Position numbers and translations under genes: made by a program. Positions 26,741 through 35,628 of a stretch of 39,942 nucleotides of DNA are shown piece after piece (position 1 is the first letter of the stretch; each line of letters begins with the position of its first letter). The notes below the pieces were generated by a model. The model was given only the letters and a program-made list of their open reading frames with translations. It was not told the DNA's origin and did no database searches. The stretch comes from Thermodesulfovibrionia bacterium (GTDB taxonomy: Bacteria; Nitrospirota; Thermodesulfovibrionia; UBA6902), in assembly GCA_945786855.1 (NCBI GenBank), contig CALZGI010000194.1, forward strand, positions 1 to 39,942, given 5' to 3'.

Positions 26741-26812
26741 ATTGATTATTCAGATTATAATTTGGTTAATTGTATCTTAAAGCGTACTTTTAAATCAAAC
26801 TGTGAGGCAGGC

Positions 26813-26841
26813 TTTAAATTTAATTTCTGATCTGCTATAGT
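26813..26841 (+). promoter_or_regulatory. Promoter of the tRNA-Val/tRNA-Asp unit
   Basis: A TATAGT box at 26836-26841 with an extended TGC just before it, and a weak TTTAAA -35 match 17 bases upstream, predict a start near 26848, about 22 bases before tRNA-Val. Confidence 0.5.
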
Positions 26842-26869
26842 ATCTACTCGAAAGATTCAGTGTCGTGCC

Positions 26870-26945
26870 GGGCGGATAGCTCAGTTGGGAGAGCACAGCC
26901 CTTACAAGGCTGGGGTCACAGGTTCGAGCCCTGTTCCGCCTACCA
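26870..26945 (+). tRNA. tRNA-Val (anticodon TAC)
   Basis: The segment folds as a cloverleaf with acceptor GGGCGGA/TCCGCCT, D-stem GCTC/GAGC, and anticodon stem CAGCC/GGCTG around CTTACAA. The T arm is ACAGG-TTCGAGC-CCTGT, and CCA is encoded. The first acceptor pair is G-U. Confidence 0.93.
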
Positions 26946-26950
26946 TTTTT

Positions 26951-26985
26951 TCAGCTGACTGCTGATTGCTGTTCGCTGAAAGCTC
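26951..26985. repeat. Family C heptad repeat between tRNA genes
   Basis: ACTGCTG, ATTGCTG and TTCGCTG follow at 7-base spacing after a TCAGCTG. This is the reverse-complement form of the TCAGCNN heptad and fills the short spacer between the two tRNA genes. Confidence 0.6.
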
Positions 26986-26989
26986 TATT

Positions 26990-27066
26990 GGGGTGGTAGT
27001 TCAGCTGGTTAGAACGCCGGCCTGTCAAGCCGGAGGCCGCGGGTTCAAATCCCGTCCATCCCGCCA
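26990..27066 (+). tRNA. tRNA-Asp (anticodon GTC)
   Basis: The cloverleaf has acceptor GGGGTGG/CCATCCC, D-stem GTTC/GAAC, and anticodon stem CCGGC/GCCGG with loop CTGTCAA. The T arm is GCGGG-TTCAAAT-CCCGT, and CCA is encoded. Confidence 0.95.
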
Positions 27067-27314
27067 TTTTTTTTGACGATGTGCCTCGTGGTATTCTCCA
27101 ATATGTGCACCGCTTTTCACTGACTGTTGATAATTCGTGTGCAAGGCCGCATCGTTAATTCGCAAATCATTGCGCATCTATTGTTTGCCCGGTTTGCATA
27201 TATTTTGGGCAAGCGATTCATCAGCTGATATAAAGAATGAATGTAGCCTGTTTGATGCGAAAAATATTTTGCAGATGCATTACACTTTACCATCGTTGAG
27301 AAGAGAAGTGACAC

Positions 27315-27905
27315 GTGAAATATTTGAAACATAATCCTTGTTATCATTTCCCGCGGAAAAATAAAATATTTATTTTCACCTGTGCTTTTCTGGCATGCCT
27401 TTCATTCACTCACTTTTCCAGCAGTACCCATGCATTTCATCCCATTCAAGCCGACTGGACAATCATAAAAAAATATATAGCAGATCATTTCGCCGATCTG
27501 CCGCTGATAACAACTGACAATCTTGCCGAAATGCTTCAGAAGCCTGAGCCGGAACGCCCCGTCCTTATTGACGCCAGAACAAGTGAAGAGTTTGGCGTCA
27601 GTCATTTGAAAAATGCCCGGAATGCCGGGAAGCACAAAAAAGCAATCAGGATCCTTGAAGAGGTTGATAAATGCCGTCCTATTGTTATCTACTGTTCCGT
27701 CGGAATAAGGTCTGCTGCAATGGCGAACAGGCTGAGGGCCGCAGGTTTTACAAACATTTATAATCTTGAGGGGTCCATTTTCAAGTGGGTAAACGAAGGG
27801 CGTCCCTTGTATCGGGGAGACTCTCAGGTGTTTACGGTCCATCCCTATAACAGAGAGTGGGGGAAGCTGCTCAACATAAATTTAAGATCAACTGATTCCG
27901 AATAA
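27315..27905 (+). CDS. Exported rhodanese-domain protein
   Basis: This 196-residue protein has an N-terminal hydrophobic export signal (FIFTCAFLACLSFTHF). The rhodanese domain contains VLIDARTSEEFGVSHLKNAR and the active-site loop IVIYCSVGIRSAAM, with the catalytic Cys near residue 127. The loop has the right length and basic residue for sulfur transfer in the periplasm. Partner proteins are not indicated by the neighbours. Confidence 0.85.
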   Translation: MKYLKHNPCYHFPRKNKIFIFTCAFLACLSFTHFSSSTHAFHPIQADWTIIKKYIADHFADLPLITTDNLAEMLQKPEPERPVLIDARTSEEFGVSHLKNARNAGKHKKAIRILEEVDKCRPIVIYCSVGIRSAAMANRLRAAGFTNIYNLEGSIFKWVNEGRPLYRGDSQVFTVHPYNREWGKLLNINLRSTDSE

Positions 27906-28066
27906 ATTATTCTGCAGCCTATCCTGCCTGAAACTGCTCATGGCGGCGCACCCGTACTTTTTATTTCTGAAAGGAAGGTCCTCTATTATTGATCCTGCGG
28001 TTATATTTAAATATGTTATTCTACTTACGAATTATCCGGGAAGTTATATACTGACGAAAGTGCCAT

Positions 28067-30751
28067 ATGAATAAAAAAATCGGAACCTTATTATTTGCTG
28101 TAACCGCACTTCTTCTTCTGTTTATCGCCGGTTCTGCTGTATTTAAGCTCTCCATTGACTGGCTCTTTTTTGTCGAAACAGGATACCTGAGCATTTTCAA
28201 GAAGACATTGTCTGCCAAGATTGCTTCCGGACTGATGTTCGGTGTACTTTTTCTTGCCTTCTATTTGTTCAATATGTTTTTTGCAAACAGAATTAAATTC
28301 CCTATCAGGAACCTCCATATATTCGGCGACACGGTTTATCCCATAAAGACCCTGACTATAGACAAGCCTGTTAAATTAATAACGTTGTGGGGAGGCTTTT
28401 TTCTTGCCTTTCTTGTGGCCCTTTACGGGGCCTCGAAATGGGAAGAAATACTGCTGTTCATAAACAGGCTTAATGTGGGCCTCGAAGATCCGATTTTCAA
28501 CCGGGACATGGGTTTTTATCTTTTTGCGCTGCCTGTCATTGATATCTGTAAAGACTTTGCAATCCTGACGCTCATTCTTTCTTTCTCGGTGACATCAATA
28601 GGCTACTTTCTCAGGGGGGGCATATCAGTATCGGAGAGAAGCATATCAATCCATGCCGGGGTACGGAAGCATGCAGGAATATTCGGCCTGTTACTTTTCC
28701 TGATTCTGGCAGTTCACTTTTACATTGATTCATACCGCCTGCTGTTTTCCCAGCATGGTGTCATTTATGGGGCCGGGTATAGTGACATTAATGCGAAACT
28801 CATTACTCTTCGTCTGCTTATGGTCCTGTCGATGATTACGGGTGTTACTTTTGTCACAGCACTATTCAGGGGCTCATTTAAATGGGTCCTGTATCCTGCC
28901 GCACTGACTGCACTCGTCTATGCAGGGGGAATGATCGTATATGCTCCGCTGCTGCAGAAATTTAAAGTCGCTCCCAATGAACTGGAACTGGAGAAACAAT
29001 ATATTGAGAGCAACATAAAGTTCACGAGGTTCGGCTATGACCTGAACCGTATCGAAGAAAAACCTTTTGACGTGGAATATAATCTTCAGGCAGATGATAT
29101 ATCAAACAATGACGGGACCATCAAAAACATCCGTCTCTGGGACAACGACCCGCTGCTGAGGACCTACAGCCAGCTTCAGCAGATACGGACCTACTACAGG
29201 TTTGTGGATGTAGACAATGACCGGTACATGATAAACGGCAGATACAAGCAGGTTATGCTGTCGCCCCGGGAACTGTCATACAGCGACCTTCCGAGTAAAT
29301 CATGGATTAATGAACGAATGGTATTTACCCACGGAAACGGAATTGCCATGGGGCCTGTCAGCAGTATTACAAAGGAAGGTCTTCCCGAGTTTATTATTAA
29401 AGATATCCCTCCTGTCTCCACTGCTGATGTCAGGGTGGAAAGGCCTGAAATTTATTATGGTGAACTCCAGAACGATTATGTAATTGTAAAGACAAATGTA
29501 CAGGAATTTAATTATCCTACGGCAGCCGGGAATGTGTACAGTAAATATGACGGCGAGGGTGGTGTGCTCCTCTCTTCGTTCCTCCGCCGTTCTCTCTTTG
29601 CTCTGAAATTTAATACATCAAAAATCTTTCTTTCTTCTGACATAACCCCGGACAGCCGTATCCTGTTTTACAGAAATATTAATGAACGAATTTCCAAAAT
29701 AGCGCCGTTTATCCTCTATGATTCCGATCCCTATATGGTGGTTTCCGATGATGGACATCTGTACTGGATTATTGACTGCTATACCGTATCAGGGAACCTG
29801 CCCTATTCAACTCCTGCGAACAGAGGTATTAACTATATCCGGAACTCGGTGAAGGCAGTTATCGATGCATACAGCGGTGACGTTACATTTTATATCAGCG
29901 ACCCTGAAGATGTTGTTGTGAAAGTCTATTCCCGTGCCTTCCCTGAATTGTTTAAATCCCTTTCCGACATGCCCGGTGATCTGAGACGGCATATCCGTTA
30001 TCCCCAGGGGATGCTTGATATCCAGGCGCGGATGTTTGCTTCCTATCATATGACGGACCCGCAGAATTTCTATAACAAAGAGGACCTTTGGGAAATCCCT
30101 TCATACAGTGATAAACCAATGGAACCTTACAACACGATTATGAAGCTGCCCGGGGAGGACAAAGAGGAATATATACTGCTTCTCCCCTATACACCTTCAA
30201 AGCGGGATAATCTTGCAGCATGGCTTGCTGCACGGTGTGACGTGCCGAATTACGGGAAACTGATTGCCTATGTTTTCCCCCGGGACAGGCTTGTATTCGG
30301 CCCCCGGCAGATAAACGCGCGTATTGACCAGGACGCCTATATATCACAGCAAATCACGTTGTGGGGCCAGGTCGGATCGCAGGTGATCAGGGGCAGTCTG
30401 CTCATTATCCCTATTGAAGACTCCCTTCTGTATGTCCAGCCGCTCTATCTTGCAGCGTCGGACAGGGTTGGCCTCCCGGAACTTCGGAGGGTAATTGTAG
30501 CCTATGAAAATGAAGTGGTTATGGAAGAGAACCTTGATCTGGCATTGCAGCGCATGTTCCATGGAGGGAAAAAGATACCCGACGCAGGAGAGGTAGCTGC
30601 CCGTAATGTGCAGGCAGGTCCCGGTGACCTTGCAGGTGATGCGATGAAGGTGTATGAAAAAGCATTGCTGATGCAGAGAGAAGGCGACTGGGCCGGCTAT
30701 GGAGAGCAGGTGAAAGAACTTGGGCGAATACTGGAGAAAATGGTTGAATAA
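28067..30751 (+). CDS. UPF0182-family large membrane protein
   Basis: At 894 residues, this matches the COG1615/UPF0182 family of unknown function. About seven membrane segments lie in the first 330 residues (e.g. LFAVTALLLLFIAGSAVF, LFGVLFLAFYLFNMFFANR, FGLLLFLILAVHFYIDSYR). A large extracytoplasmic domain follows, with RTYSQLQQIRTYYRFVDVD, LVFGPRQINARIDQD and GSLLIIPIEDSLLYVQPLYL. These C-terminal motifs are strongly conserved in the family. No neighbour explains its role. Confidence 0.93.
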   Translation: MNKKIGTLLFAVTALLLLFIAGSAVFKLSIDWLFFVETGYLSIFKKTLSAKIASGLMFGVLFLAFYLFNMFFANRIKFPIRNLHIFGDTVYPIKTLTIDKPVKLITLWGGFFLAFLVALYGASKWEEILLFINRLNVGLEDPIFNRDMGFYLFALPVIDICKDFAILTLILSFSVTSIGYFLRGGISVSERSISIHAGVRKHAGIFGLLLFLILAVHFYIDSYRLLFSQHGVIYGAGYSDINAKLITLRLLMVLSMITGVTFVTALFRGSFKWVLYPAALTALVYAGGMIVYAPLLQKFKVAPNELELEKQYIESNIKFTRFGYDLNRIEEKPFDVEYNLQADDISNNDGTIKNIRLWDNDPLLRTYSQLQQIRTYYRFVDVDNDRYMINGRYKQVMLSPRELSYSDLPSKSWINERMVFTHGNGIAMGPVSSITKEGLPEFIIKDIPPVSTADVRVERPEIYYGELQNDYVIVKTNVQEFNYPTAAGNVYSKYDGEGGVLLSSFLRRSLFALKFNTSKIFLSSDITPDSRILFYRNINERISKIAPFILYDSDPYMVVSDDGHLYWIIDCYTVSGNLPYSTPANRGINYIRNSVKAVIDAYSGDVTFYISDPEDVVVKVYSRAFPELFKSLSDMPGDLRRHIRYPQGMLDIQARMFASYHMTDPQNFYNKEDLWEIPSYSDKPMEPYNTIMKLPGEDKEEYILLLPYTPSKRDNLAAWLAARCDVPNYGKLIAYVFPRDRLVFGPRQINARIDQDAYISQQITLWGQVGSQVIRGSLLIIPIEDSLLYVQPLYLAASDRVGLPELRRVIVAYENEVVMEENLDLALQRMFHGGKKIPDAGEVAARNVQAGPGDLAGDAMKVYEKALLMQREGDWAGYGEQVKELGRILEKMVE

Positions 30752-30755
30752 AAAA

Positions 30756-30868
30756 AGCTTTCAGCACTCAGCTGTCAGCTAAATAACGACAGCCCTCTAT
30801 TCCCTCGGGAATAGAGGGCTGTATCCTGGCTGAATGCTGAGAGCTGAAGGCTGATTACTGACAGCTTC
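30756..30868. repeat. Family C heptad array around a perfect hairpin
   Basis: The left arm (TCAGCAC, TCAGCTG) begins four bases after the UPF0182 stop. The right arm (GAGCTGA, AGGCTGA, GACAGCT) reaches the cysteine-synthase stop on the other strand at 30869. Between them lies a perfect 16-base-pair hairpin. The array thus occupies the whole gap between two convergent genes. Confidence 0.8.
30789..30822. terminator. Perfect hairpin between convergent genes, probable bidirectional terminator
   Basis: ACAGCCCTCTATTCCC and its exact reverse complement are separated by two bases (TC). The stem is stable and GC-containing. No long T-tract follows on either side, so termination strength is uncertain. 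Confidence 0.55.
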
Positions 30869-31789
30869 TTAAGAATTAAACAGCCCCGTACTCAAATACC
30901 TGTCTCCACGATCAGGGAGAATGACGACAACCCTTTTGCCTCTTCCCAGTTTTTCCGCCACTTTCAGGGCACCCCATACTGCAGCGCCCGAAGAGATGCC
31001 GGAAAGAATTCCTTCTTCTCTTGCCAGTCTTCGGGTCATGGCCCCGGCTTCTTCATCGGTGACGGGCACGATCTCATCGTATACGCCGGTATTCAGTACT
31101 CCGGAGAAGAACCCTGCTCCGATCCCTGCGATTGTATGGGGCCCGGGATCACCTCCGGAAAGAACTGCAGATGCGGCAGGCTCAACACCGGCAATCCATA
31201 TGTCCGGTTTTTTCGATTTCAATACTTCACCAACTCCTGTAATTGTTCCACCCGTCCCGATTCCTGCCACAAAACCGTCGATCTCCATTCCAAGGGCCTC
31301 GAGAATTTCCGGGGCGGTAGTCTTTCTGTGTGCTTCAGGATTGGCCGGATTTTCAAACTGCATGGGCATAAAATAATCGGGGTTCTCTTTGAATATCAGT
31401 TCCGCTTCTTCTACTGATCCCATCATCCCTGCAGGGCCGGGGGTCAAAATCACTTCAGCACCAAAGGCCTGGAACGTCTGCCTTCTTTCAACTGACATGG
31501 TTTCCGGCATGGTGAGAATCAGCCTGTAGCCTTTTACTGCTGCAATCAAGGAAAGCCCGATACCCGTATTGCCGCTTGTGGGTTCAATAATGGTTCCCCC
31601 CGGCTTAAGTTTCCCTTCCCGCTCGGCCGTTTCAATCATTGAGAGGGCAATCCTGTCCTTTACGGACCCTCCCGGATTACAGCCTTCCAGCTTTGCCCAT
31701 ATCTCCCCATTATCAGGACCGGGGATGCGATTCAGTTTTACAAGCGGCGTATTGCCGATAAGCTTAATGACATTTTCATGCAGATTCAC
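30869..31789 (-). CDS. Cysteine synthase family protein (CysK/CysM)
   Basis: This PLP enzyme makes cysteine from O-acetylserine and sulfide or thiosulfate. The GTG at 31789 was chosen as start (protein 306 residues, VNLHENVIKLIGNTPLV) because CGGAG precedes it and the longer frame lacks homology. The PLP-lysine is in GGSVKDRIA. TSGNTGIGLSLIAAVKG is the substrate loop, and GIGTGGTITGVGEVLK binds the PLP phosphate. The family type (K or M) is not decided. Confidence 0.93.
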   Translation of the reverse strand: MNLHENVIKLIGNTPLVKLNRIPGPDNGEIWAKLEGCNPGGSVKDRIALSMIETAEREGKLKPGGTIIEPTSGNTGIGLSLIAAVKGYRLILTMPETMSVERRQTFQAFGAEVILTPGPAGMMGSVEEAELIFKENPDYFMPMQFENPANPEAHRKTTAPEILEALGMEIDGFVAGIGTGGTITGVGEVLKSKKPDIWIAGVEPAASAVLSGGDPGPHTIAGIGAGFFSGVLNTGVYDEIVPVTDEEAGAMTRRLAREEGILSGISSGAAVWGALKVAEKLGRGKRVVVILPDRGDRYLSTGLFNS

Positions 31790-31816
31790 AGTATGCTCCG
31801 AAAAAAGTATGAAGGT

Positions 31817-31832
31817 ATGGAGGATTATAGCA
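31817..31832 (-). promoter_or_regulatory. Extended -10 promoter of the cysteine-synthase gene
   Basis: On the minus strand TGC followed directly by TATAAT (31832-31824) is a perfect extended -10 element, giving a start near 31817 and a leader of about 28 bases. The -35 region is weak. Confidence 0.5.
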
Positions 31833-32029
31833 TATGGAGTGCATCGGCTTGCGATGTTCTGTGATATTGCAGGAATACAGCAGAAGGCGTGCACATACAC
31901 ATCCGGGAAGAGGGATTATATGCGTTATTTGTCGATGGATCTCCTGCTGGCCTTTTCATCGGGCTTTTGACGGGGAATTACGAATGCCTTTGTGCCTTAT
32001 ACATTGAGGCTGTTCAATGTGCTGAAGTA

Positions 32030-32125
32030 TCAGTCAATGATCAGGATCAGGGTGATGAGGGCAATTGAAATCCACAATGATGATTCATAAAAGGATAAAG
32101 AAGCTTTTGTGATGCCTTTTCTCAT
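32030..32125 (-). CDS. Candidate 31-residue single-pass membrane peptide
   Basis: An ATG at 32125 is preceded by GAGGAG at a six- to seven-base distance. It opens a 31-codon frame ending in TGA at 32030. The product begins MRKGITKASLSFYESSLW and ends in a hydrophobic stretch ISIALITLILIID, so a positive N-terminus and one membrane helix are predicted. It lies in an otherwise gene-free 620-base gap. The strong ribosome-binding site and topology support it; no homologue is known to me. Confidence 0.45.
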   Translation of the reverse strand: MRKGITKASLSFYESSLWISIALITLILIID

Positions 32126-32319
32126 GTTCATTCTCCTCACTTTTTAGATTTATTGAATATGTATCAAAAAATATGCCAGGGAAGTAAAAAAAGTCTGTCG
32201 TAATATTTACACAAAAAAACAGCAGGTTAGAGTAAAATGGCACTTATGAACGTGCCCTGGAAATCGGGAGCGGTGTGACACAGTGCTCATTCATGTGCCA
32301 CATGGCGCAGCGGAAAGTC

Positions 32320-32372
32320 TTTTTAAAAAGGACCATCGCTTAAACTGCCTTGGCAATTTAAGCGATAGTCCT
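32320..32372 (-). terminator. Rho-independent terminator of the secreted CARDB protein gene
   Basis: AGGAC...GTCCT and ATCGCTTAAA/TTTAAGCGAT form one stacked hairpin (32329-32372) with a short loop. On the minus strand it is directly followed by TTTTT (32328-32324). It lies 38 bases after the stop of the minus-strand gene. Confidence 0.8.
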
Positions 32373-32409
32373 GATATGCAATTTTTGTTGTCAGTCCCGC
32401 TTCAACGGA

Positions 32410-33555
32410 TTAAATCAAGGACCAAGTATAGTAAACTGTTTTTTCAACTGTCGGGGTTCCTTCAAAATCATAGATTGTATGAGTCGCTGTTTCCTTGTTC
32501 CCGTCAGAATCATAGGTATAGGTCACTTCTTTATCAACGTTCCCGTCGTTATCATCGTCATATACTTCTTTTGTAACATGCCCCTGTGCATCATATTCAT
32601 AGGTGATCACTTCGTCGTCCTCGTCAGTTAAAATGTTACCCGCTGTGACAGGGTCAGGCAGGTCGTCATCATCATTGTCATGGATGACTTTTACGAGGTT
32701 CCAGTCATTGTCATAAAGGTAATAGACAACCTTTTCAGGACTACCGATACTGGGCACATCATACTCTGCACGTTTGATTTTATCGTTGCTGTAATAGGTG
32801 AAGTCATTTGTCCCGCCCTTGCTTGCGATATAGTCAAGGTAACTTTCCCTGATTGTGTACTCTGCATTCTGCGTGGGATCTGCATAGGTTGAATATTTTT
32901 CAGGGGTTTTATTTCCTTGAGCATCAACGGACTCATGTAATGCTGAATCCATATTCCCGTCATTATCATAGGTATAGGTAATGAGTTTATCCGTGGAGCC
33001 GTCACCATCAATATCCTGCTCTTCCTTTGTCACATTCATGGTACTGTCATAGGTGAATGTATTTGTCTGATCCGGATCGATAGTGTTGTCATGTACTTCT
33101 TTTGACCATGAATCGATCGTGATTCTTCTTTTCCGGTAATTGTTCTTTTCCTTTCTCTCTTTGATTTTCTTTTTTCCGTCTGCCATTGCAATCAGCCAAT
33201 AGACCCCTGCCGGCTGGTCAGCCGGGATATTTACAAAGGCTGTTTTCATCTTTGATTTCTTTTTCTTTTTGAGGGATGGGAATTTGACTTTTCCAAGATA
33301 GACATCGCTGGAACCGACTTTGCTGTTCTTCGAAAGATAAAACGTGGTGTATGAGGCTTTTGCTCTGGATTTGCCAATATTTTTAATTTTGGATCTTATC
33401 TTGAGACGGTCACCAACCTCAGCTGATGAAGATACGGACAGTGATATTACTTTCAGGTCACATCTGTCTTTCTTTTTCTTTGCATCTACTTGTCCTGATA
33501 TTGCCATACTGAAGATCACTGCCAGAACTATCGTCAATATTTGTTTCATTTTCAT
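32410..33555 (-). CDS. Secreted CARDB-like protein with Asp-rich YD-type repeats
   Basis: The ATG at 33555 follows GGGAGTG at eight bases; a GTG at 33564 overlaps that site and was rejected. The N-terminus MKMKQILTIVLAVIFSMAIS is a cleavable signal. Residues about 30-150 resemble a CARDB/adhesion-type beta domain (DLKVISLSVSSSAEVGD...). The rest has repeats of the kind TYTYDNDGN, TYEYDAQGH and TYTYDSDGN, with D-x-D-x-D-G segments that could bind calcium. This suggests a secreted structural or surface protein. Function not known. Confidence 0.72.
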   Translation of the reverse strand: MKMKQILTIVLAVIFSMAISGQVDAKKKKDRCDLKVISLSVSSSAEVGDRLKIRSKIKNIGKSRAKASYTTFYLSKNSKVGSSDVYLGKVKFPSLKKKKKSKMKTAFVNIPADQPAGVYWLIAMADGKKKIKERKEKNNYRKRRITIDSWSKEVHDNTIDPDQTNTFTYDSTMNVTKEEQDIDGDGSTDKLITYTYDNDGNMDSALHESVDAQGNKTPEKYSTYADPTQNAEYTIRESYLDYIASKGGTNDFTYYSNDKIKRAEYDVPSIGSPEKVVYYLYDNDWNLVKVIHDNDDDDLPDPVTAGNILTDEDDEVITYEYDAQGHVTKEVYDDDNDGNVDKEVTYTYDSDGNKETATHTIYDFEGTPTVEKTVYYTWSLI

Positions 33556-33920
33556 GCGTGTCACTCCCTGTTCATTTGATTTGGTTATTTAAAGCGTCCC
33601 ATTCCGAACCGGGAACACAATTGATTCCTTAGGTTTTATCCGGTGTAATTACTTCCAACGATAAACTGGATTAAAGAACTTCGTAATGTTCTTAAGTATT
33701 GCAAAAGGCTTGCCAGAATAATTTAGTGCAGGTAAATAGAAAAAAACAATAAATATTAACATGTTACATAATAAAAACTTTATGTGCGCACTATTAAGTA
33801 TGAAAGTGGCACAAAATAGGCACAGTTGTAATGTGCCATGTCACATAATTTTACAGTTTATTTACACTATATGTTGGCTGCTTAGAGTGCTTTCATGAAA
33901 TTCAAGTATCTGAGAAGAAA

Positions 33921-33983
33921 TAATGGAGCTGATCGGTCGGTACGACTCGTAGAGGATCGAACTGACTGCCTTCTGAATGCCCT
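33921..33983 (-). pseudogene. tRNA-Ala(GGC) 3'-half fragment, copy 1
   Basis: On the minus strand the segment resembles the 3' half of tRNA-Ala, from the anticodon region through the T arm to the acceptor end CAGCTCCA. An 18-base insertion TCTACGAGTCGTACCGAC interrupts the T arm. It is about 54 of 63 bases identical to copy 2 at 39248. Its 3' end is CCATTA rather than CCACCA, so it is the more degenerate copy. Short inverted repeats (CTGAGAAGAA at 33910 and TTCTTCAG at 33992) border it. Confidence 0.65.
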
Positions 33984-34090
33984 GTTTAGCATTCTTCAGT
34001 AACATACCTTTCGATATGCACAGCAAGGAAGGGAGGGAGGAGCGGCTTTAGAATTTATTACATGAGTTGTGATTGTGTTTTGCCGGCAGT

Positions 34091-34155
34091 TGGATCTTCG
34101 GTCATCGGGGCGTGGTGCTTATATGGAATTTGTTATGTGTATTTTGTAATTTAAT
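34091..34155. repeat. Family A heptad repeat, degenerate
   Basis: TGGTGCT, TATATGG, AATTTGT, TATGTGT and ATTTTGT follow at 7-base spacing. The reverse strand reads with ATTACAA and AAGCACC wording as in the arrays at 251 and 2308. Only one arm is clear. Confidence 0.45.
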
Positions 34156-34232
34156 CCGGGATGAAAGCCGGACACCTCAGGTTACTAAAAGCGGTTACAG
34201 GTCTTGCAAACATCCTTGGAGTTCAGGACAGT

Positions 34233-35417
34233 TTATACGACCATGCTTAACTGCTCTACCTGCCCCGGCGTACCGTCCTCGGCGAGGTATATGCCTGACT
34301 TTTCTATCTGACCTGCAGGTACGTTCCGGTCATTTTTCAGAGAGTAGGGCGAGTCCACGCTGCCGAGGTTAATCGCCCCGATATTACTGTCCTTCAAACC
34401 TGAGAGCACATTGTTGCCTGCAGATTCCTGACTCAGGATCTGTAACCTGTTATAAACTGTATCATTTTCATCAATCCAGCCATTGCCGTCCAGGTCATAG
34501 GCTTCAAGTTCCGCAAACCCGTTCCCCGTTGCTGTACCCACCAGTTCATTCATGGAGTCTATTTTCCCGTCATTGTTCAGATCGAGTGTAAGGAGCCCCG
34601 ATCCAAGTGCAAGGTACGACAGGCTGTCCCCTGATGCTTCCGGCTTAAACCCGAACCCGAATTTTGTATCTGTAAGTGCAGACGCAGGGCCTGCAAAGTC
34701 CACCAGAATGCCTGCTTCACCTGTACCGCTCGCTTCAAGGCTGATTTTGTTCTCCTCCATATACTGCCTGCTCATCATCAGGTCAAGTGAAAAGTTTATC
34801 TCCCTTCCGTCTGCTGTCCTGACTATTCCGCTGCTGTTGAAGTTCATCTGCTCGCTTTCATACAGGGTTTCCTTCATGGTATAGGAAACCTCCCACTGCT
34901 GCTTTCTCCCTGTTCCTTTCACATAATCGTCGTCATCATGATCATCATCGTCATGCTCTCTATGACGTTTCTCGAAAATATCGTCCATATCATGGAGTCC
35001 TATTTTCCTGCCGGTAATGGCCTCCAGCAGGTTTTTCAAAAAACCGAGTTTATCGGACTCCAGCGAGTCAATCTTTATGGCCCTTATCTCCTCACCCTCA
35101 TCACTTTCCATTTCTTCCAGATACTCTATGGCCTTGTCCAGGTCCTTTGCCAGATGCTTCATTGCCTTCCTGTACTCCTTTTCAGGGTGCTCAGCAGCTT
35201 TATCCATGTGTTTCTCAAGATGTTTCAGTGCCTTTGCAAGGTCCTTTATCAGATGCTGATGGGCCTTATAAGATAAGGAAACTTTATCTGCGGGCAGGGC
35301 TTCCTCTGCCTGTGGATGCGCATTACTGACCTTTACCGTCAGTTCTTCTGTTTTTTTATATTCCTGCACCAGCGAGTGACTGGATGCCATTGAGACCAGT
35401 GAGCTGTCAATTATCAT
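34233..35417 (-). CDS. EF-hand-containing hypothetical protein
   Basis: The ATG at 35417 follows AAAGGGGGAAG, a strong ribosome-binding site. The 394-residue protein has a charged helical N-terminal third (KDLAKALKHLEKHMDKAAEH) and an Asp/His cluster (REHDDDDHDDDDYVKG near 155-170). Two EF-hand loops lie at about residues 280-325: LDLNNDGKIDSMNEL and YDLDGNGWIDENDTVY. The last part, AINLGSVDSPYSLKN...KSGIYLAEDGTPGQ, matches a known proteobacterial family of calcium-type proteins of undefined function. No signal peptide is seen. Confidence 0.75.
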   Translation of the reverse strand: MIIDSSLVSMASSHSLVQEYKKTEELTVKVSNAHPQAEEALPADKVSLSYKAHQHLIKDLAKALKHLEKHMDKAAEHPEKEYRKAMKHLAKDLDKAIEYLEEMESDEGEEIRAIKIDSLESDKLGFLKNLLEAITGRKIGLHDMDDIFEKRHREHDDDDHDDDDYVKGTGRKQQWEVSYTMKETLYESEQMNFNSSGIVRTADGREINFSLDLMMSRQYMEENKISLEASGTGEAGILVDFAGPASALTDTKFGFGFKPEASGDSLSYLALGSGLLTLDLNNDGKIDSMNELVGTATGNGFAELEAYDLDGNGWIDENDTVYNRLQILSQESAGNNVLSGLKDSNIGAINLGSVDSPYSLKNDRNVPAGQIEKSGIYLAEDGTPGQVEQLSMVV

Positions 35418-35628
35418 TTCTTCCCCCTTTGCTTTTAGCTGACTATACTTTTCGACAGCCTGTTAAAAATCTTTAGGAATGAACATTGAAAATGAAAATG
35501 CTGCCGAACTCCTCTGGAACAAAAGGGGATTTTCACTTTGAAATCTTATTCTGTAAACGGTCGGCATCTTATTAAGATTGACAATGATAATGTCGATATA
35601 ACAAGAAGATTTATACTGGATACCGGTT
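35418..35628. other. Divergent regulatory gap between EF-hand and GGDEF-EAL genes
   Basis: This 211-base interval separates two divergent genes and must hold their promoters. No clear boxes or operator stood out. Confidence 0.4.

Larger units (their letters stand above)
33566..34232. other. Gene-free AT-rich gap with tRNA fragment and repeat
   Basis: In 667 bases no gene is supported. It contains GCACAAAATAGGCACA at 33809-33824, a tRNA-Ala half at 33921-33983, and a degenerate family A heptad stretch near 34091-34155. Confidence 0.5.
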
